DNA from: a bacterium
GTDB taxonomy: Bacteria > Bacillota > Bacilli > Lactobacillales > Streptococcaceae
DNA length: 64,000 bases
Reading direction: 5' to 3'
NCBI GenBank assembly: GCA_905221325.1
Contig: CAJNCS010000010.1
Coordinates: 10,974-74,973, forward strand
Shown here piece by piece: positions 36,290 through 46,718 of this stretch. The notes beneath the pieces were generated by a model. That model did no database searches. It was not told the DNA's origin and saw nothing but the letters and a program-made list of their open reading frames with translations. Position numbers and translations under genes: made by a program. Numbering within the stretch: position 1 is the stretch's first letter; every line of letters begins with the position of its first letter.

Positions 36290-37558
36290 TTAGTTACCAA
36301 ATTTTTGTTGGATTGTTTCCTTGATCAATGTTACAGCATCGTTAGCAGCTGTTTTAGCATCTTTCTTACCGCTTACAGTATCAAAGAGCATAGTTTTCGC
36401 TGGGTCCCAAACTGTTGACATTTGAGAGATGTTTGGCATTGGTTGAGCGTTCTTGAACTGTTTGATAACAGCTGTTGTCAACTCATCGTTTTTACCTTCT
36501 GCATAAGTACGAGCTTCAGTGTTTGCTGGGATTTCGTTCGTTGCATCGTAGAATGCTTTTTGTTGTTCAGTTGAAACAAGGAAGTCTACAAATTTTTGAG
36601 CGCCTTCAAGGTTTTTAGTGCTTGATGGGATGATCCAAGCTTTACCTCCACCAAAGGCTTCGTAGTTTTTACCGTTTGGAAGAGTTGGGATAGTTGCAAC
36701 ACCGTAGTTTACTTTAGCATCTTTGAATGCTTGAGCTTTCCAAGGACCATCGATGATAGCAGCTGTTTTACCTTCTTGGAATTGAGTTTGGATCAAGTTT
36801 CCAGCACCTTCAGTATCTTGCATACCTTTAGGCCATTTGTCGTACCAAGTTTTAGCGTATTCGAGACCTTTGATTGCTCCGTCGTTAGCAAGACCGATGT
36901 CTTTAGGATTTTTACCGTTATCACCAAATACGTAAGCTCCGTTACCAGCAAGAAGTCCGTATGCGTAGTAGAAGTTAGTCCAGTCAGCTAGGAAGGCAGT
37001 AGTTTTTCCGTCTTCTCCAGCGAAAGCGTATTTGCTGTCCTTAGCAAGATTTTCTAGGTCACCAAAAGTTTTAGGAGCTTCTTTTAGCAAGTCTTTATTG
37101 TAGTACATTACGAGAGACTCGATAACGGCTGGAGCACCGTACACTTTGCCACCAACAGTTACAAGAGATTTTGTTTTATCGTCTGTTTTAGCTCCGTCAC
37201 CAAGAGTAACTTCAGAAAGTTGTCCATCAGTACCAAGGCTACCTACACGGTCGTATGGAGCCATCATGACATCAGCAGCCTTACCAGATTGGTTGTCTAG
37301 AGAAAGGTTATCAAGACCACCCATTTGGTCTCCTGTTTTGATGGTAACTTTTACGCCAGATTCTTTTTCATAAGCTTTTGCAGCTGATTCAGCAAAGGCT
37401 TTATATTGATCTTCAACGTAGAAAGTGAGTTCTTTTGCTTCTGAAGAGCTAGTATCAGCTGCTTTGTCAGCAGTTTTGCTTCCACAAGCTACCAAGAGCA
37501 AGCTAGCGAGAGTAGCAGTTCCGAGCACAGCAGCGCTCTTCATGAATTTAGATGACAT
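36290..37558 (-). CDS. malX: Maltodextrin-binding lipoprotein
   Basis: A 422-aa solute-binding lipoprotein: signal peptide with lipobox LVAC (Cys25), a short Ser/Ala-rich linker, then a family 1 binding-protein fold (AFGGGKAWIIPSSTKNLEGAQKFVDFL). It captures maltodextrins outside the cell for MalCD. It starts at ATG 37558 behind AGGAGGAATAC. It is expressed from the promoter at 37629-37657, with a MalR-type palindrome 11 bp downstream of the -10. Confidence 0.95.
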   Translation of the reverse strand: MSSKFMKSAAVLGTATLASLLLVACGSKTADKAADTSSSEAKELTFYVEDQYKAFAESAAKAYEKESGVKVTIKTGDQMGGLDNLSLDNQSGKAADVMMAPYDRVGSLGTDGQLSEVTLGDGAKTDDKTKSLVTVGGKVYGAPAVIESLVMYYNKDLLKEAPKTFGDLENLAKDSKYAFAGEDGKTTAFLADWTNFYYAYGLLAGNGAYVFGDNGKNPKDIGLANDGAIKGLEYAKTWYDKWPKGMQDTEGAGNLIQTQFQEGKTAAIIDGPWKAQAFKDAKVNYGVATIPTLPNGKNYEAFGGGKAWIIPSSTKNLEGAQKFVDFLVSTEQQKAFYDATNEIPANTEARTYAEGKNDELTTAVIKQFKNAQPMPNISQMSTVWDPAKTMLFDTVSGKKDAKTAANDAVTLIKETIQQKFGN

Positions 37559-37596
37559 AGTGTATTCCTCCTAAAGAATAACAAATTTTATTTGAT

Positions 37597-37657
37597 GGGA
37601 AAACGCAAACGTTTTCCCTTACCAATCCAGTATAGCACAAATAGAAAACGGTTGCAA
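37597..37657 (-). promoter_or_regulatory. malX promoter and MalR operator
   Basis: Minus strand TTGCAA (37657-37652), 17 bp, TATACT (37634-37629). The operator GGGAAAAC-GTTTGC-GTTTTCCC (37618-37597) includes AAACGTTTGCG and lies over the early transcribed region. Confidence 0.85.
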
Positions 37658-37659
37658 GT

Positions 37660-37945
37660 CTTTTTTGAAAAAAATTTAAAAAAACTTTAAGGTTTTTTAA
37701 AAAGGAGAATTGCTTTATAAAGCTTTATAAATAGGAAGAAAGGTGATAAAGGTTCATTTTCTTATAAAATGTTAAGATTAGGAAAACGATTGCGTAGATT
37801 TCGCTTGTTTTTAGAGAGAAGCCAGCAGATAGTTGTATCTAACTATCTTAAATTATAAAATCATTTTGGTAAAAGTTTTCATTTCGTAAAGTAACAGTGG
37901 TATTGAGTCGCATTTGAATAAAAAGAAATCAAAAAAAGTTTCTAA
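37660..37945. other. Non-coding stretch between malX and malQ promoters
   Basis: About 290 bp without a credible gene. It contains an AT-rich palindrome (TTATAAAGCTTTATAA, about 37714-37729), an AAAACGATTGCG half-operator near 37783, and a hairpin AGATAGTT/AACTATCT near 37827-37848 without a T tract. No insertion sequence is seen. Confidence 0.5.
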
Positions 37946-37951
37946 AACCGC

Positions 37952-38002
37952 TTGCATTTGTTTTTGAAATACGTTATACTTAAACCGACGCAAACGTTTG
38001 CG
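37952..38002 (+). promoter_or_regulatory. malQ promoter and perfect MalR operator
   Basis: TTGCAT (37952-37957), 17 bp, TATACT (37975-37980). The perfect palindrome CGCAAACGTTTGCG (37989-38002) lies over the start region. A partial copy, CGCAACGTTT, follows near 38013. Confidence 0.88.
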
Positions 38003-38049
38003 CCTTGATTTACGCAACGTTTTATTACAAAAATACATGAGGTGCTATT

Positions 38050-39567
38050 ATGAAAAAACGTCAGAGTGGTGTGTTGATGCACATCTCTTCACTTCCAGGG
38101 GCTTACGGAATCGGATCATTTGGTCAAAGTGCCTATGATTTCGTTGACTTTTTAGTTCGTACTAAGCAACGCTACTGGCAAATCCTTCCTTTGGGAACAA
38201 CTAGCTATGGAGATTCTCCATACCAATCATTCTCAGCCTTTGCTGGGAACACTCATTTTATCGATCTTGATGTTTTAGTAGAACAAGGCTTGTTGGAAGC
38301 AAGTGATCTTGAAGGTGTTGATTTCGGTAGTAACCCAACTGAAGTTGACTACGCTAAAATCTACTATGCACGTCGTCCACTTTTAGAGAAAGCTGTTAAA
38401 CGTTTCCTTGAAGTTGGGGATGTCAAAGATTTTGAAAGATTTGCTCAGGACAACCAAGCCTGGCTTGAACTTTTTGCTGAGTATATGGCGATTAAAGAGC
38501 ATTTTGACAATCTTGCTTGGACAGAATGGCCAGATGCAGATGCTCGTGCTCGCAAAGCTTCAGCACTTGAAAGCTACCGTGAGAAATTGGCAGACAAGTT
38601 GGTTTACCACCGTGTGACTCAATACTTCTTCTTCCAACAATGGTTGAAGTTGAAAGCTTACGCTAACGATAACCATATCGAAATCGTTGGGGACATGCCA
38701 ATTTACGTCGCTGAAGATTCAAGCGACATGTGGGCGAATCCACACCTCTTCAAGACAGATGCCAGCGGCAAGGCGACTTGCATCGCAGGATGTCCGCCAG
38801 ATGAGTTTTCTGCAACTGGTCAACTTTGGGGAAACCCAATCTATGACTGGGAAGCTATGGACAAAGACGGCTACAAATGGTGGATTGAACGCTTGCGCGA
38901 AAGTTTCAAGATTTATGACATCGTTCGTATCGACCACTTCCGTGGTTTCGAATCTTACTGGGAAATTCCTGCTGGTTCCGATACAGCAGCCCCTGGTAAA
39001 TGGGTGAAAGGTCCTGGCTACAAGCTTTTTGCAGCCGTTAAGGAAGAGCTTGGTGAGCTAAACATCATCGCAGAAGACCTTGGTTTCATGACAGATGAGG
39101 TTATCGAGTTGCGCGAACGTACTGGCTTCCCAGGGATGAAGATTCTTCAATTTGCCTTTAATCCAGAAGACGAAAGTATCGATAGCCCACACTTGGCACC
39201 TGCCAACTCGGTTATGTACACAGGAACACACGATAACAATACGGTCCTTGGTTGGTACCGTAATGAGATCGACGATCCAACTCGTGAGTATATGGCGCGT
39301 TACACCAACCGTAAAGAGTACGAAACAGTGCCACACGCAATGCTTCGCACAGTATTTTCATCCGTTAGCTTCATGGCCATTGCAACTATGCAAGATTTGC
39401 TAGAACTAGATGAGTCAGCTCGCATGAACTACCCATCTACTCTTGGCGGAAACTGGTCATGGCGTATGACAGCAGACCAACTCACACCAGCTGTTGAAGA
39501 AACTTTGCTTGACTTGACTACAATTTATCGCAGAATTAATGAAAATTTGGTAGAATTAAAGAAATAA
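38050..39567 (+). CDS. malQ: 4-alpha-glucanotransferase (amylomaltase)
   Basis: A 505-aa GH77 enzyme (pneumococcal malM) that disproportionates maltodextrins: RQSGVLMHISSLPGAYGIGSFG at the N-terminus, the catalytic region IVRIDHFRGFESYW, and EDLGFMTDEVIELRE with the acid/base residues, then YTGTHDNNTVLGW. It starts at ATG 38050 with GAGGTGCT upstream. It is first in the malQ-malP operon, and the next gene is 24 nt downstream. Confidence 0.96.
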   Translation: MKKRQSGVLMHISSLPGAYGIGSFGQSAYDFVDFLVRTKQRYWQILPLGTTSYGDSPYQSFSAFAGNTHFIDLDVLVEQGLLEASDLEGVDFGSNPTEVDYAKIYYARRPLLEKAVKRFLEVGDVKDFERFAQDNQAWLELFAEYMAIKEHFDNLAWTEWPDADARARKASALESYREKLADKLVYHRVTQYFFFQQWLKLKAYANDNHIEIVGDMPIYVAEDSSDMWANPHLFKTDASGKATCIAGCPPDEFSATGQLWGNPIYDWEAMDKDGYKWWIERLRESFKIYDIVRIDHFRGFESYWEIPAGSDTAAPGKWVKGPGYKLFAAVKEELGELNIIAEDLGFMTDEVIELRERTGFPGMKILQFAFNPEDESIDSPHLAPANSVMYTGTHDNNTVLGWYRNEIDDPTREYMARYTNRKEYETVPHAMLRTVFSSVSFMAIATMQDLLELDESARMNYPSTLGGNWSWRMTADQLTPAVEETLLDLTTIYRRINENLVELKK

Positions 39568-39591
39568 GACAATATCAGGAGACACATAAAC

Positions 39592-41850
39592 ATGTTACCA
39601 TTAAACGAATTTGTACAAAAGCGTTACAATAAAACCATTGCAGAATGTAGCAATGAAGAGCTTTACCTTGCTCTTCTCAACTACAGCAAGCTTGCTAGCA
39701 GCCAAAAACCAGTCAACACTGGTAAGAAAAAAGTTTACTACATCTCAGCTGAGTTCTTGATCGGTAAACTCTTGTCAAACAACTTGATTAACCTTGGTCT
39801 TTACGACGATGTGAAAAAAGAACTTGCTGCTGCAGGTAAAGAGTTGATCGAAATCGAAGAAGTAGAATTGGAACCATCACTTGGTAACGGTGGTTTGGGA
39901 CGTTTGGCAGCCTGCTTTATCGACTCAATCGCTACACTTGGTTTGAATGGTGATGGTGTTGGTTTGAACTACCACTTCGGTCTTTTCCAACAAGTTCTTA
40001 AAAACAACCAACAAGAAACAATTCCTAACGCTTGGTTGACAGAGCAAAACTGGTTGGTTCGCTCAAGCCGTAGCTACCAAGTGCCATTTGCACACTTCAC
40101 ATTGACATCTACTCTTTACGATATTGATGTACCTGGTTACAAGACAGCTACTAAAAACCGCTTGCGTTTGTTTGACTTGGATTCAGTTGATTCTTCCATC
40201 ATCAAAGAGGGAATCGAATTTGACAAGACAGATATCGCTCGCAACTTGACTCTCTTCCTTTACCCAGACGACAGCGACAAGCAAGGTGAATTGCTCCGTA
40301 TCTTCCAACAATACTTCATGGTTTCAAACGGTGCGCAATTGATCATCGACGAAGCAATCGAAAAAGGAAGCAACTTGCATGACCTTGCGGACTACGCAGT
40401 TGTACAAATCAACGATACTCACCCATCAATGGTGATCCCTGAATTGATCCGTCTTTTGACTGCGCGTGGTATCGAGCTTGACGAAGCAATCTCTATCGTT
40501 CGTAGCATGACTGCCTACACTAACCACACCATCCTTGCTGAAGCCCTTGAAAAATGGCCTCTTGAATTCTTGGAAGAAGTGGTTCCTCACTTGGTACCAA
40601 TCATCAAAGAATTGGACCGTCGTGTGAAAGCAGAATACAAAGATCCAGCTGTTCAAATCATCGATGAGAGCGGACGTGTTCACATGGCTCACATGGATAT
40701 CCACTACGGATACAGTGTAAACGGGGTTGCAGCTCTTCACACTGAAATCTTGAAGAACTCAGAGTTGAAAGCTTTCTACGACATCTACCCAGAAAAATTC
40801 AACAACAAAACAAACGGTATCACTTTCCGTCGTTGGCTCATGCATGCTAACCCAAGACTGTCTCACTACTTGGATGAGATTATTGGTGAGGGTTGGCACC
40901 ATGAAGCAGATGAGCTTGAAAAACTCTTGTCATACGAAGACAAGGCTGCTGTCAAAGAAAAATTGGAAAGCATCAAGGCTCACAACAAACGTAAATTGGC
41001 TCGTCACTTGAAAGAACACCAAGGTGTGGAAATCAATACAAACTCTATCTTTGATATCCAGATCAAACGTCTTCACGAGTACAAACGCCAACAAATGAAC
41101 GCTTTGTATGTCATCCACAAATACCTTGATATCAAGGCTGGTAACATCCCTGCTCGTCCAATCACAGTCTTCTTTGGTGGTAAAGCAGCTCCTGCCTACA
41201 CAATCGCTCAAGATATCATCCACTTGATCCTTTGCTTGTCAGAAGTGATTGCTAACGACCCAGCTGTAGCTCCACACTTGCAAGTTGTAATGGTTGAAAA
41301 CTACAACGTTACTGCAGCAAGCTTCCTTATCCCAGCATGTGACATCTCAGAACAAATCTCACTTGCTTCTAAAGAAGCTTCAGGTACTGGTAACATGAAA
41401 TTCATGTTGAACGGAGCTTTGACTCTTGGTACTATGGACGGTGCTAACGTGGAAATCGCTGAATTGGTTGGCGACGAAAACATTTACATCTTCGGTGAAG
41501 ATTCAGAAACTGTTATCGACCTTTACGCAAAAGCAGCTTACAAATCAAGCGAATTTTACGCTCGTGAAGCTATCAAACCTTTGGTTGATTTCATCGTAAG
41601 CGATGCTGTTCTTGCAGTAGGTAAGAAAGAACGCTTGGAACGTCTTTACAATGAATTGATCAACAAAGACTGGTTCATGACTCTTCTTGACTTGGAAGAC
41701 TACATCAAAGTTAAAGAGCAAATGCTTGCTGACTACGAAAACCGTGACGCATGGTTGGATAAAGTCATCGTTAACATTTCTAAAGCGGGATTCTTCTCAT
41801 CTGACCGTACAATCGCTCAGTACAACGAAGATATCTGGCACTTGAACTAA
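39592..41850 (+). CDS. malP: Maltodextrin/glycogen phosphorylase
   Basis: A 752-aa GT35 alpha-glucan phosphorylase that releases glucose-1-phosphate from maltodextrins, with the pyridoxal-phosphate lysine region [20 protein letters not shown] and the [17 protein letters not shown] motif. It follows malQ and acts with it: MalQ lengthens chains and MalP shortens them. Codons are highly biased (many AAC, GAC), indicating strong expression. Terminator at 41860-41889. Confidence 0.95.
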   Translation: MLPLNEFVQKRYNKTIAECSNEELYLALLNYSKLASSQKPVNTGKKKVYYISAEFLIGKLLSNNLINLGLYDDVKKELAAAGKELIEIEEVELEPSLGNGGLGRLAACFIDSIATLGLNGDGVGLNYHFGLFQQVLKNNQQETIPNAWLTEQNWLVRSSRSYQVPFAHFTLTSTLYDIDVPGYKTATKNRLRLFDLDSVDSSIIKEGIEFDKTDIARNLTLFLYPDDSDKQGELLRIFQQYFMVSNGAQLIIDEAIEKGSNLHDLADYAVVQINDTHPSMVIPELIRLLTARGIELDEAISIVRSMTAYTNHTILAEALEKWPLEFLEEVVPHLVPIIKELDRRVKAEYKDPAVQIIDESGRVHMAHMDIHYGYSVNGVAALHTEILKNSELKAFYDIYPEKFNNKTNGITFRRWLMHANPRLSHYLDEIIGEGWHHEADELEKLLSYEDKAAVKEKLESIKAHNKRKLARHLKEHQGVEINTNSIFDIQIKRLHEYKRQQMNALYVIHKYLDIKAGNIPARPITVFFGGKAAPAYTIAQDIIHLILCLSEVIANDPAVAPHLQVVMVENYNVTAASFLIPACDISEQISLASKEASGTGNMKFMLNGALTLGTMDGANVEIAELVGDENIYIFGEDSETVIDLYAKAAYKSSEFYAREAIKPLVDFIVSDAVLAVGKKERLERLYNELINKDWFMTLLDLEDYIKVKEQMLADYENRDAWLDKVIVNISKAGFFSSDRTIAQYNEDIWHLN

Positions 41851-41859
41851 GATTAAATA

Positions 41860-41889
41860 AAAAACGCATCTTTTAAGATGCGTTTTTTC
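41860..41889 (+). terminator. malQP terminator
   Basis: AAAAACGCATCTT, TT, AAGATGCGTTTTTT. Also suited to end the convergent gene at 41904. Confidence 0.88.
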
Positions 41890-41903
41890 ATATTTAAACT
41901 AAT

Positions 41904-42752
41904 TTACAATACTTTCCCCACAAGAAACTCCGCTTCGATGGTAATCTCTGTCAACTGAGTCCAGTCAATCTTGGTCTGGTCAACGTGAAAGAGAAGGGGG
42001 GTCATGCTAAGTAAAGCTTGGCGTTGCTCTGCTGTGATGGGCTTGATTAGGGAGGCTGTTTGGCTAGATTGGATACTGAAGTGTTCTTGGAAATGTTCCT
42101 TGATATCTTGGTTGGAATAGTCCTTCTTTGTCAGTTGGTCTTGCACCATTTGGCGGATTTCTTTGAGGTGATTTTCGGTTGGAATGACCTTTATCAAGAT
42201 ACCGTTTTGGGATAAAACGCGTCGAAATTCTCCATAATTTGCAGGCGAAAAGATATCAAGTAGAATATCCATGCTGGTATCTTTTATAGGAAGACGAGCC
42301 AAGTCGCCCACAAACCAATTGACTGCCCAGTTGGCTTCGCTTTTGGCAGCGATTTGAACGGAATCTTTGGAAATATCAAAGGCGTAAAAGGTTTTATCAG
42401 AGTGACTTTCTTGGAGTTTACGAGAGTAGAAGCCTTCGCCACAACCGATATCCAGGACTGTTTTTGCGGATGGTTTAGTCGCTAGTATGTCCGAGATGCC
42501 TTTTAAGATATTCTGATAAAACCCAGCTTCTAGGATTTGCTGGCGATTTTGAAAGTTTTCTTTGTCGTAGTTGGCAGATTGTTTGATTTGAGGTGCTAGA
42601 TTGACATAGCCGAATTTTGCTAAATCGAAAGAGTGGCGGTTACTACACTTGAGGCTAGACTCTACCAAGGCCAGATTTTCTTGGCAGATAGGGCAGGAAA
42701 AGGCAGTCGCAGAAGCAAAACGCTGAAGTTTGGGTTTGAGGTTTGTATTCAT
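41904..42752 (-). CDS. rlmA: 23S rRNA (guanine-N1) methyltransferase, RlmA(II)-like
   Basis: A 282-aa protein with an N-terminal zinc-finger-like cluster (CPIC at 20-23, further Cys/His in CSNRHSF) and a SAM-binding fold (VLDIGCGEGFYS). It matches RlmA/TlrB methyltransferases, which modify G745 or G748 in hairpin 35 of 23S rRNA and influence telithromycin and tylosin action. Gram-positive members are the II (G748) type; the exact guanine is inferred. Confidence 0.85.
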   Translation of the reverse strand: MNTNLKPKLQRFASATAFSCPICQENLALVESSLKCSNRHSFDLAKFGYVNLAPQIKQSANYDKENFQNRQQILEAGFYQNILKGISDILATKPSAKTVLDIGCGEGFYSRKLQESHSDKTFYAFDISKDSVQIAAKSEANWAVNWFVGDLARLPIKDTSMDILLDIFSPANYGEFRRVLSQNGILIKVIPTENHLKEIRQMVQDQLTKKDYSNQDIKEHFQEHFSIQSSQTASLIKPITAEQRQALLSMTPLLFHVDQTKIDWTQLTEITIEAEFLVGKVL

Positions 42753-42853
42753 AGTTTAAGTCTAGCAAAAGAGGCAAGCGAAAGCAAGTATAGGAGTATG
42801 TAGATATGAGATTCAATAGAAATAAATTCAATTCTTTAATCCATAGAATGGAA

Positions 42854-42882
42854 TTGCTTTTATATCTAAATTGCTATATAAT
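42854..42882 (+). promoter_or_regulatory. Promoter of the small protein/P-type ATPase operon
   Basis: TTGCTT (42854-42859), 17 bp, TATAAT (42877-42882), followed closely by AAGGAGG. Confidence 0.75.
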
Positions 42883-42903
42883 AATGATAAGGAGGAAATG
42901 ACT

Positions 42904-43182
42904 ATGTTAAAAGAAGTATTAACCATCGCAAAAGTTGCGAAAAAATCATCACTCTTTTTGGGTGGTGTCGCATTTGGTACCCTTGGCTTGAAAATCTTAG
43001 CAAGTAAGGAAGCTAAAAAAGGTTATTCTAAAGCTTTGGCTAAGGCTTACAAGTTGAAAGACGAGCTAGATGCATCTGTTTCTGTTGTGAAGCAACATGG
43101 AGACGATGTCTTGCAAGATGCCAAATATTTGTACGAGCAAGAGAAAAAAGAAGAGCAATTAGATAGCCTTATAGGAGAATAA
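42904..43182 (+). CDS. Small membrane-associated protein (DUF6110-like) preceding the metal ATPase
   Basis: A 92-aa protein with one hydrophobic segment (about 17-33, SSLFLGGVAFGTLGLKIL) and a long charged helix. I choose ATG 42904, with AAGGAGG 7 nt before it. It ends 1 nt before the P-type ATPase gene. Similar small proteins accompany this ATPase in streptococci, so it may be a partner or chaperone; this is inference. Confidence 0.7.
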   Translation: MLKEVLTIAKVAKKSSLFLGGVAFGTLGLKILASKEAKKGYSKALAKAYKLKDELDASVSVVKQHGDDVLQDAKYLYEQEKKEEQLDSLIGE

Positions 43183-43183
43183 T

Positions 43184-45244
43184 ATGTCTTTTAAAGTGCT
43201 ACATAGAGGATACCAACATATCCGACTATCATCTTCTTTTTCACTCACCTTGGATATTCAAGACTATCTTCGTTCCTTGGCGAGAGATGAAAAGGGGATT
43301 GAGTCTATCCAGTTTTACATAGATCAACAGCACTTTACTCTACGCATAAAAGAAGGCTTTTCTGTATTAGATAATGCAGAAGCCTTTTTAAAAAGAATTG
43401 ATAAAGGGAAAATTTCTGAGTTGATGACTCTTCCCATTCGTAGAGAAGAGAGTGCTTATTCTATTGTTTCAGGTGCAGCGATTAAGCGTATACTTTTTCG
43501 TAGTTTTGTGCCGTATCCTATTCGCTATATATGGACTTGTTATCAGGCTTTTGGCTATATTAGAGAAGCCTATCAAACACTAGCGCGTAAGGAGTTAACG
43601 ATGGAAGTCTTGGACTGTTCGGCTATTTTATTGTCCATGTTTATGAACCAATCCAAGACGGCTAGTAACATCATGTTTATGCTTGATTTAGGCAATCATT
43701 TAGATCAGTGGTCCTTGAAAAAAACTGCAACAGATTTAGAACAGAGTCTTCTTGCAAAAGAGAGCGATGTATTCTTGGTACAGGGCGATACGGTCGTTAG
43801 CATCAAGAGTTCCGATGTTCAAATAGGAGATGTCTTGGTCCTATCTCAAGGAAATGAAATTCTGTTTGATGGACAAGTAGTTTCAGGTTTAGGTATGGTC
43901 AATGAAAGTTCCTTGACGGGAGAGAGTTTTCCAGTTGAAAAAAGAGAGTTTGATTCGGTTTGTGCAAATACAGTCTTGGAGACTGGAGAGCTACGTATTC
44001 GTGTAACCGATAATCAGATGAACAGCCGTATTTTACAACTGATTGAGTTGATGAAGAAATCTGAAGAAAACAAGAAAACTAAACAACGCTATTTCATCAA
44101 GATGGCGGATAAGGTCGTCAAATATAATTTCTTGGGTGCTGGTCTGACTTACCTATTAACAGGTTCTTTTTCTAAGGCTATTTCTTTTCTATTGGTCGAT
44201 TTCTCCTGTGCTTTGAAAATCTCTACTCCTGTAGCTTATTTAACAGCTATCAAGGAGGGGTTGAATCGTGAAATGGTGATTAAGGATGGGGATGTTCTGG
44301 AGAAATATCTGGAAGTCGATACCTTCTTATTTGATAAGACTGGGACAATCACAACTAGCTATCCTATAGTTGAAAAGGTGTTACCTTTTGGGGACTATAG
44401 CGAGGAAGATATTCTCAGAATCAGTGCCTGTCTTGAGGAACACATTTATCATCCTATTGCTAATGCCATTGTCAAGCAAGCTGAGATAGAGGGGATTGAA
44501 CATGAGGAAATGCATGGGAAACTCCAATATATTGCAAGCAAGGGAATTAAGTCCCATATCGATGGCCAACTAGTTGTTATTGGAAATTATGTCTTGATGC
44601 AGGATGAGCAGATTCATATCAGTTCGGAACAAAATGCTTTAATTGAAGAGTATAAGAGCCACTACAATCTCTTATTCTTAGCATATCAGAATGAATTGAT
44701 TGGAATGTTCTGCATTCATACTCCTTTGAGAAAAGAAGCAAAAGCAGCCTTGGAGAAACTTAAGGCACAAGGGAAAAAATTGATTCTGGCAACAGGGGAT
44801 ACCCTGGTTAGGACAGAGGAATTAGTAAAAGATTTGCCCTTTGATCAAGTCTATACAGACTTGAAACCTGATGGGAAGTTTGAGTTAGTAGAGAAACTGC
44901 AGAGAGCAGGTCACACTATTTTGATGGTTGGGGATGGATTGAATGACTCAGCTGCTCTAACCCTATCAGATATCGGTGTGGTGATGAATGAGAGTGCAGA
45001 TATTTCTAAGCAAATGAGTGATATCTTATTGTTAGATAATCGCTTGGATTTCTTCCAAGAGTTGGATTTGCTATCATCATCTTTGCAAACACTTATCAAG
45101 AAGAATATTCAAGATACCGTTGTCGTAAATAGTAGTTTGATTGGCTTTGGCTTGTTTAATTGGCTCAGTCCTTCAAACCTCTCTATCCTACATAATCTAA
45201 CAACCTTACGCATAGTCCTGCGTAGCCTGTCTATTAAGGGATAG
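43184..45244 (+). CDS. P1B-like cation-transporting ATPase
   Basis: A 686-aa P-type ATPase: actuator loop SSLTGESFPVEKR, phosphorylation site FDKTGT (~383-388), HPIANAIV in the nucleotide domain, and GDGLNDSAAL. The transmembrane metal motif that is CPC in copper or zinc pumps reads SCALK (FSCALKISTP), so the metal cannot be assigned by rule. No N-terminal CxxC metal domain is present. It is co-transcribed with the small protein before it. Confidence 0.85.
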   Translation: MSFKVLHRGYQHIRLSSSFSLTLDIQDYLRSLARDEKGIESIQFYIDQQHFTLRIKEGFSVLDNAEAFLKRIDKGKISELMTLPIRREESAYSIVSGAAIKRILFRSFVPYPIRYIWTCYQAFGYIREAYQTLARKELTMEVLDCSAILLSMFMNQSKTASNIMFMLDLGNHLDQWSLKKTATDLEQSLLAKESDVFLVQGDTVVSIKSSDVQIGDVLVLSQGNEILFDGQVVSGLGMVNESSLTGESFPVEKREFDSVCANTVLETGELRIRVTDNQMNSRILQLIELMKKSEENKKTKQRYFIKMADKVVKYNFLGAGLTYLLTGSFSKAISFLLVDFSCALKISTPVAYLTAIKEGLNREMVIKDGDVLEKYLEVDTFLFDKTGTITTSYPIVEKVLPFGDYSEEDILRISACLEEHIYHPIANAIVKQAEIEGIEHEEMHGKLQYIASKGIKSHIDGQLVVIGNYVLMQDEQIHISSEQNALIEEYKSHYNLLFLAYQNELIGMFCIHTPLRKEAKAALEKLKAQGKKLILATGDTLVRTEELVKDLPFDQVYTDLKPDGKFELVEKLQRAGHTILMVGDGLNDSAALTLSDIGVVMNESADISKQMSDILLLDNRLDFFQELDLLSSSLQTLIKKNIQDTVVVNSSLIGFGLFNWLSPSNLSILHNLTTLRIVLRSLSIKG

Positions 45245-45262
45245 GTGGGAACTATTCACAGC

Positions 45263-45302
45263 AAAAAGGAGTTACCTTTCTCGAGGGTAACTCCTTTTTT
45301 AA
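45263..45302. terminator. Terminator between P-type ATPase and tyrS
   Basis: AAAAAGGAGTTACC (45263-45276), then GGTAACTCCTTTTTT (45286-45300). Confidence 0.88.
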
Positions 45303-45321
45303 TAGGTAAATGTTTAACAAT

Positions 45322-46578
45322 TTAGTAAGTCAATACAAAGTATTTTTTCTTACCACGACGGATAACAGTAAGTTCGTTTTCCAACTTATCTGCATCACTC
45401 AAGACATAGTCAAGATCTTGGATGCGGTCGCCGTTGACGTAGATAGCTCCGTTTTGAACATCTTCACGGGCTTGGCGTTTTGAGTTAACCACACCAGATG
45501 ACACGAGGAGCTCCACGATATTGTGGTTTTCGTCTGCTTGTACTTGGTAGTTTGGCACGCCACGAAGTCCTTGTTTGAGTTCTTTGACAGAAAGGTTTTT
45601 GATGTTTCCTGCAAAGAGTTGCTCAGTGATGTTGAGGGCTTCCTTGTAAGCTTCTTCTCCGTGGACAAGAGTTACGACTTCACGAGCCAAGACTTTTTGA
45701 GCCAAGCGTTCGTGTGGAGCTACTTCAAACTGTTTACGGATGTCTTCAATCTCGTCCAGTGACAAGAAGGTAAAGATTTTCAAGAAGCGAACAGCGTCAG
45801 CATCCATGACGTTCATCCAGAATTGGTACATTTCGTATGGAGAAGTCTTTTCAGGGTTGAGCCAGACTGCGTTTCCTTCTGATTTACCAAACTTTTTACC
45901 TGTCGCATCAGTGATTAGTGGAACTGTGATAACGTGGCCTGTCTTGTCAGCCTTACGACGAAGCAATTCGGTACCAGCGGTCATATTTCCCCATTGGTCA
46001 GAACCACCGATTTGTAGTGTTACGTTGTGCTCTTGGTTAAGGACGTAGAAGTCATACCCTTGCATGATTTGGTAGGCAAACTCTGTGTAAGAAATCCCTG
46101 TTTCAATCCGCTTTTTAACAGACTCCTTGCTCATCATGTAGTTGACAGTGAAGTATTTTCCGATATCACGGAGGAAGTCAATGAAGCTGATGCTGCCAAA
46201 CCAGTCGTAGTTGTTGACTATGACAGCTTTATTTTCACCATTTTCAAAGTCAAGAAAGCGAGACAGTTGTCCTTGGATAGACTTGACCCAGCCATCTACT
46301 GTGTCTTTTGTTTGGAGACTACGCTCAGCATCTTTGAAGGACGGATCTCCGATGAGACCTGTAGCACCGCCAACGAGCGCATAAGGTTTGTGACCTGCTA
46401 GTTGCAAACGACGACTTGTCAAGATTGCGACAAGGTGGCCTAGGTGAAGGCTGTCAGCAGTTGGATCGTAGCCAGTATAATAAGAAACTTGACCTTCTTC
46501 TAGGGCTTTGCGCAAAGCTTCTTCATCAGTCGTTTGAAAAATCAAACCACGCTCTTTTAGCTCATCAAAAATGTGCAT
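45322..46578 (-). CDS. tyrS: Tyrosyl-tRNA synthetase
   Basis: A 418-aa class I synthetase with the HLGHL (HIGH-type) motif near residue 45 ([14 protein letters not shown]), KFGKS (KMSKS) in [13 protein letters not shown], and an S4 RNA-binding domain at the C-terminus. It charges tRNA-Tyr. The upstream region (46579-46700) is too short for a T-box and none is seen. Confidence 0.96.
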   Translation of the reverse strand: MHIFDELKERGLIFQTTDEEALRKALEEGQVSYYTGYDPTADSLHLGHLVAILTSRRLQLAGHKPYALVGGATGLIGDPSFKDAERSLQTKDTVDGWVKSIQGQLSRFLDFENGENKAVIVNNYDWFGSISFIDFLRDIGKYFTVNYMMSKESVKKRIETGISYTEFAYQIMQGYDFYVLNQEHNVTLQIGGSDQWGNMTAGTELLRRKADKTGHVITVPLITDATGKKFGKSEGNAVWLNPEKTSPYEMYQFWMNVMDADAVRFLKIFTFLSLDEIEDIRKQFEVAPHERLAQKVLAREVVTLVHGEEAYKEALNITEQLFAGNIKNLSVKELKQGLRGVPNYQVQADENHNIVELLVSSGVVNSKRQAREDVQNGAIYVNGDRIQDLDYVLSDADKLENELTVIRRGKKKYFVLTY

Positions 46579-46690
46579 GTGTCTTTTCTCCTTTATAAAA
46601 TATTGTTTCTACCTATTGTATCACAAACTTGATTAATAGCCTAGTGGAATAGGGAAGAAAGTGGCTATTTTATTGAAAGTTTTCCTTTTA

Positions 46691-46699
46691 TGGTATAAT
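46691..46699 (+). promoter_or_regulatory. pbp1b extended -10 promoter
   Basis: TGGTATAAT, about 20 nt before the ATG at 46719; no clear -35. Confidence 0.65.
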
Positions 46700-46718
46700 A
46701 GAGAAAGCGAGGACATTC

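Noticed and set aside
37670..37700. CiaR direct repeat (TTTAAG-N5-TTTAAG) near malX
   Set aside because: Only one TTTAAG is present; the second half reads TTAAAA and the surrounding A/T runs make chance likely.
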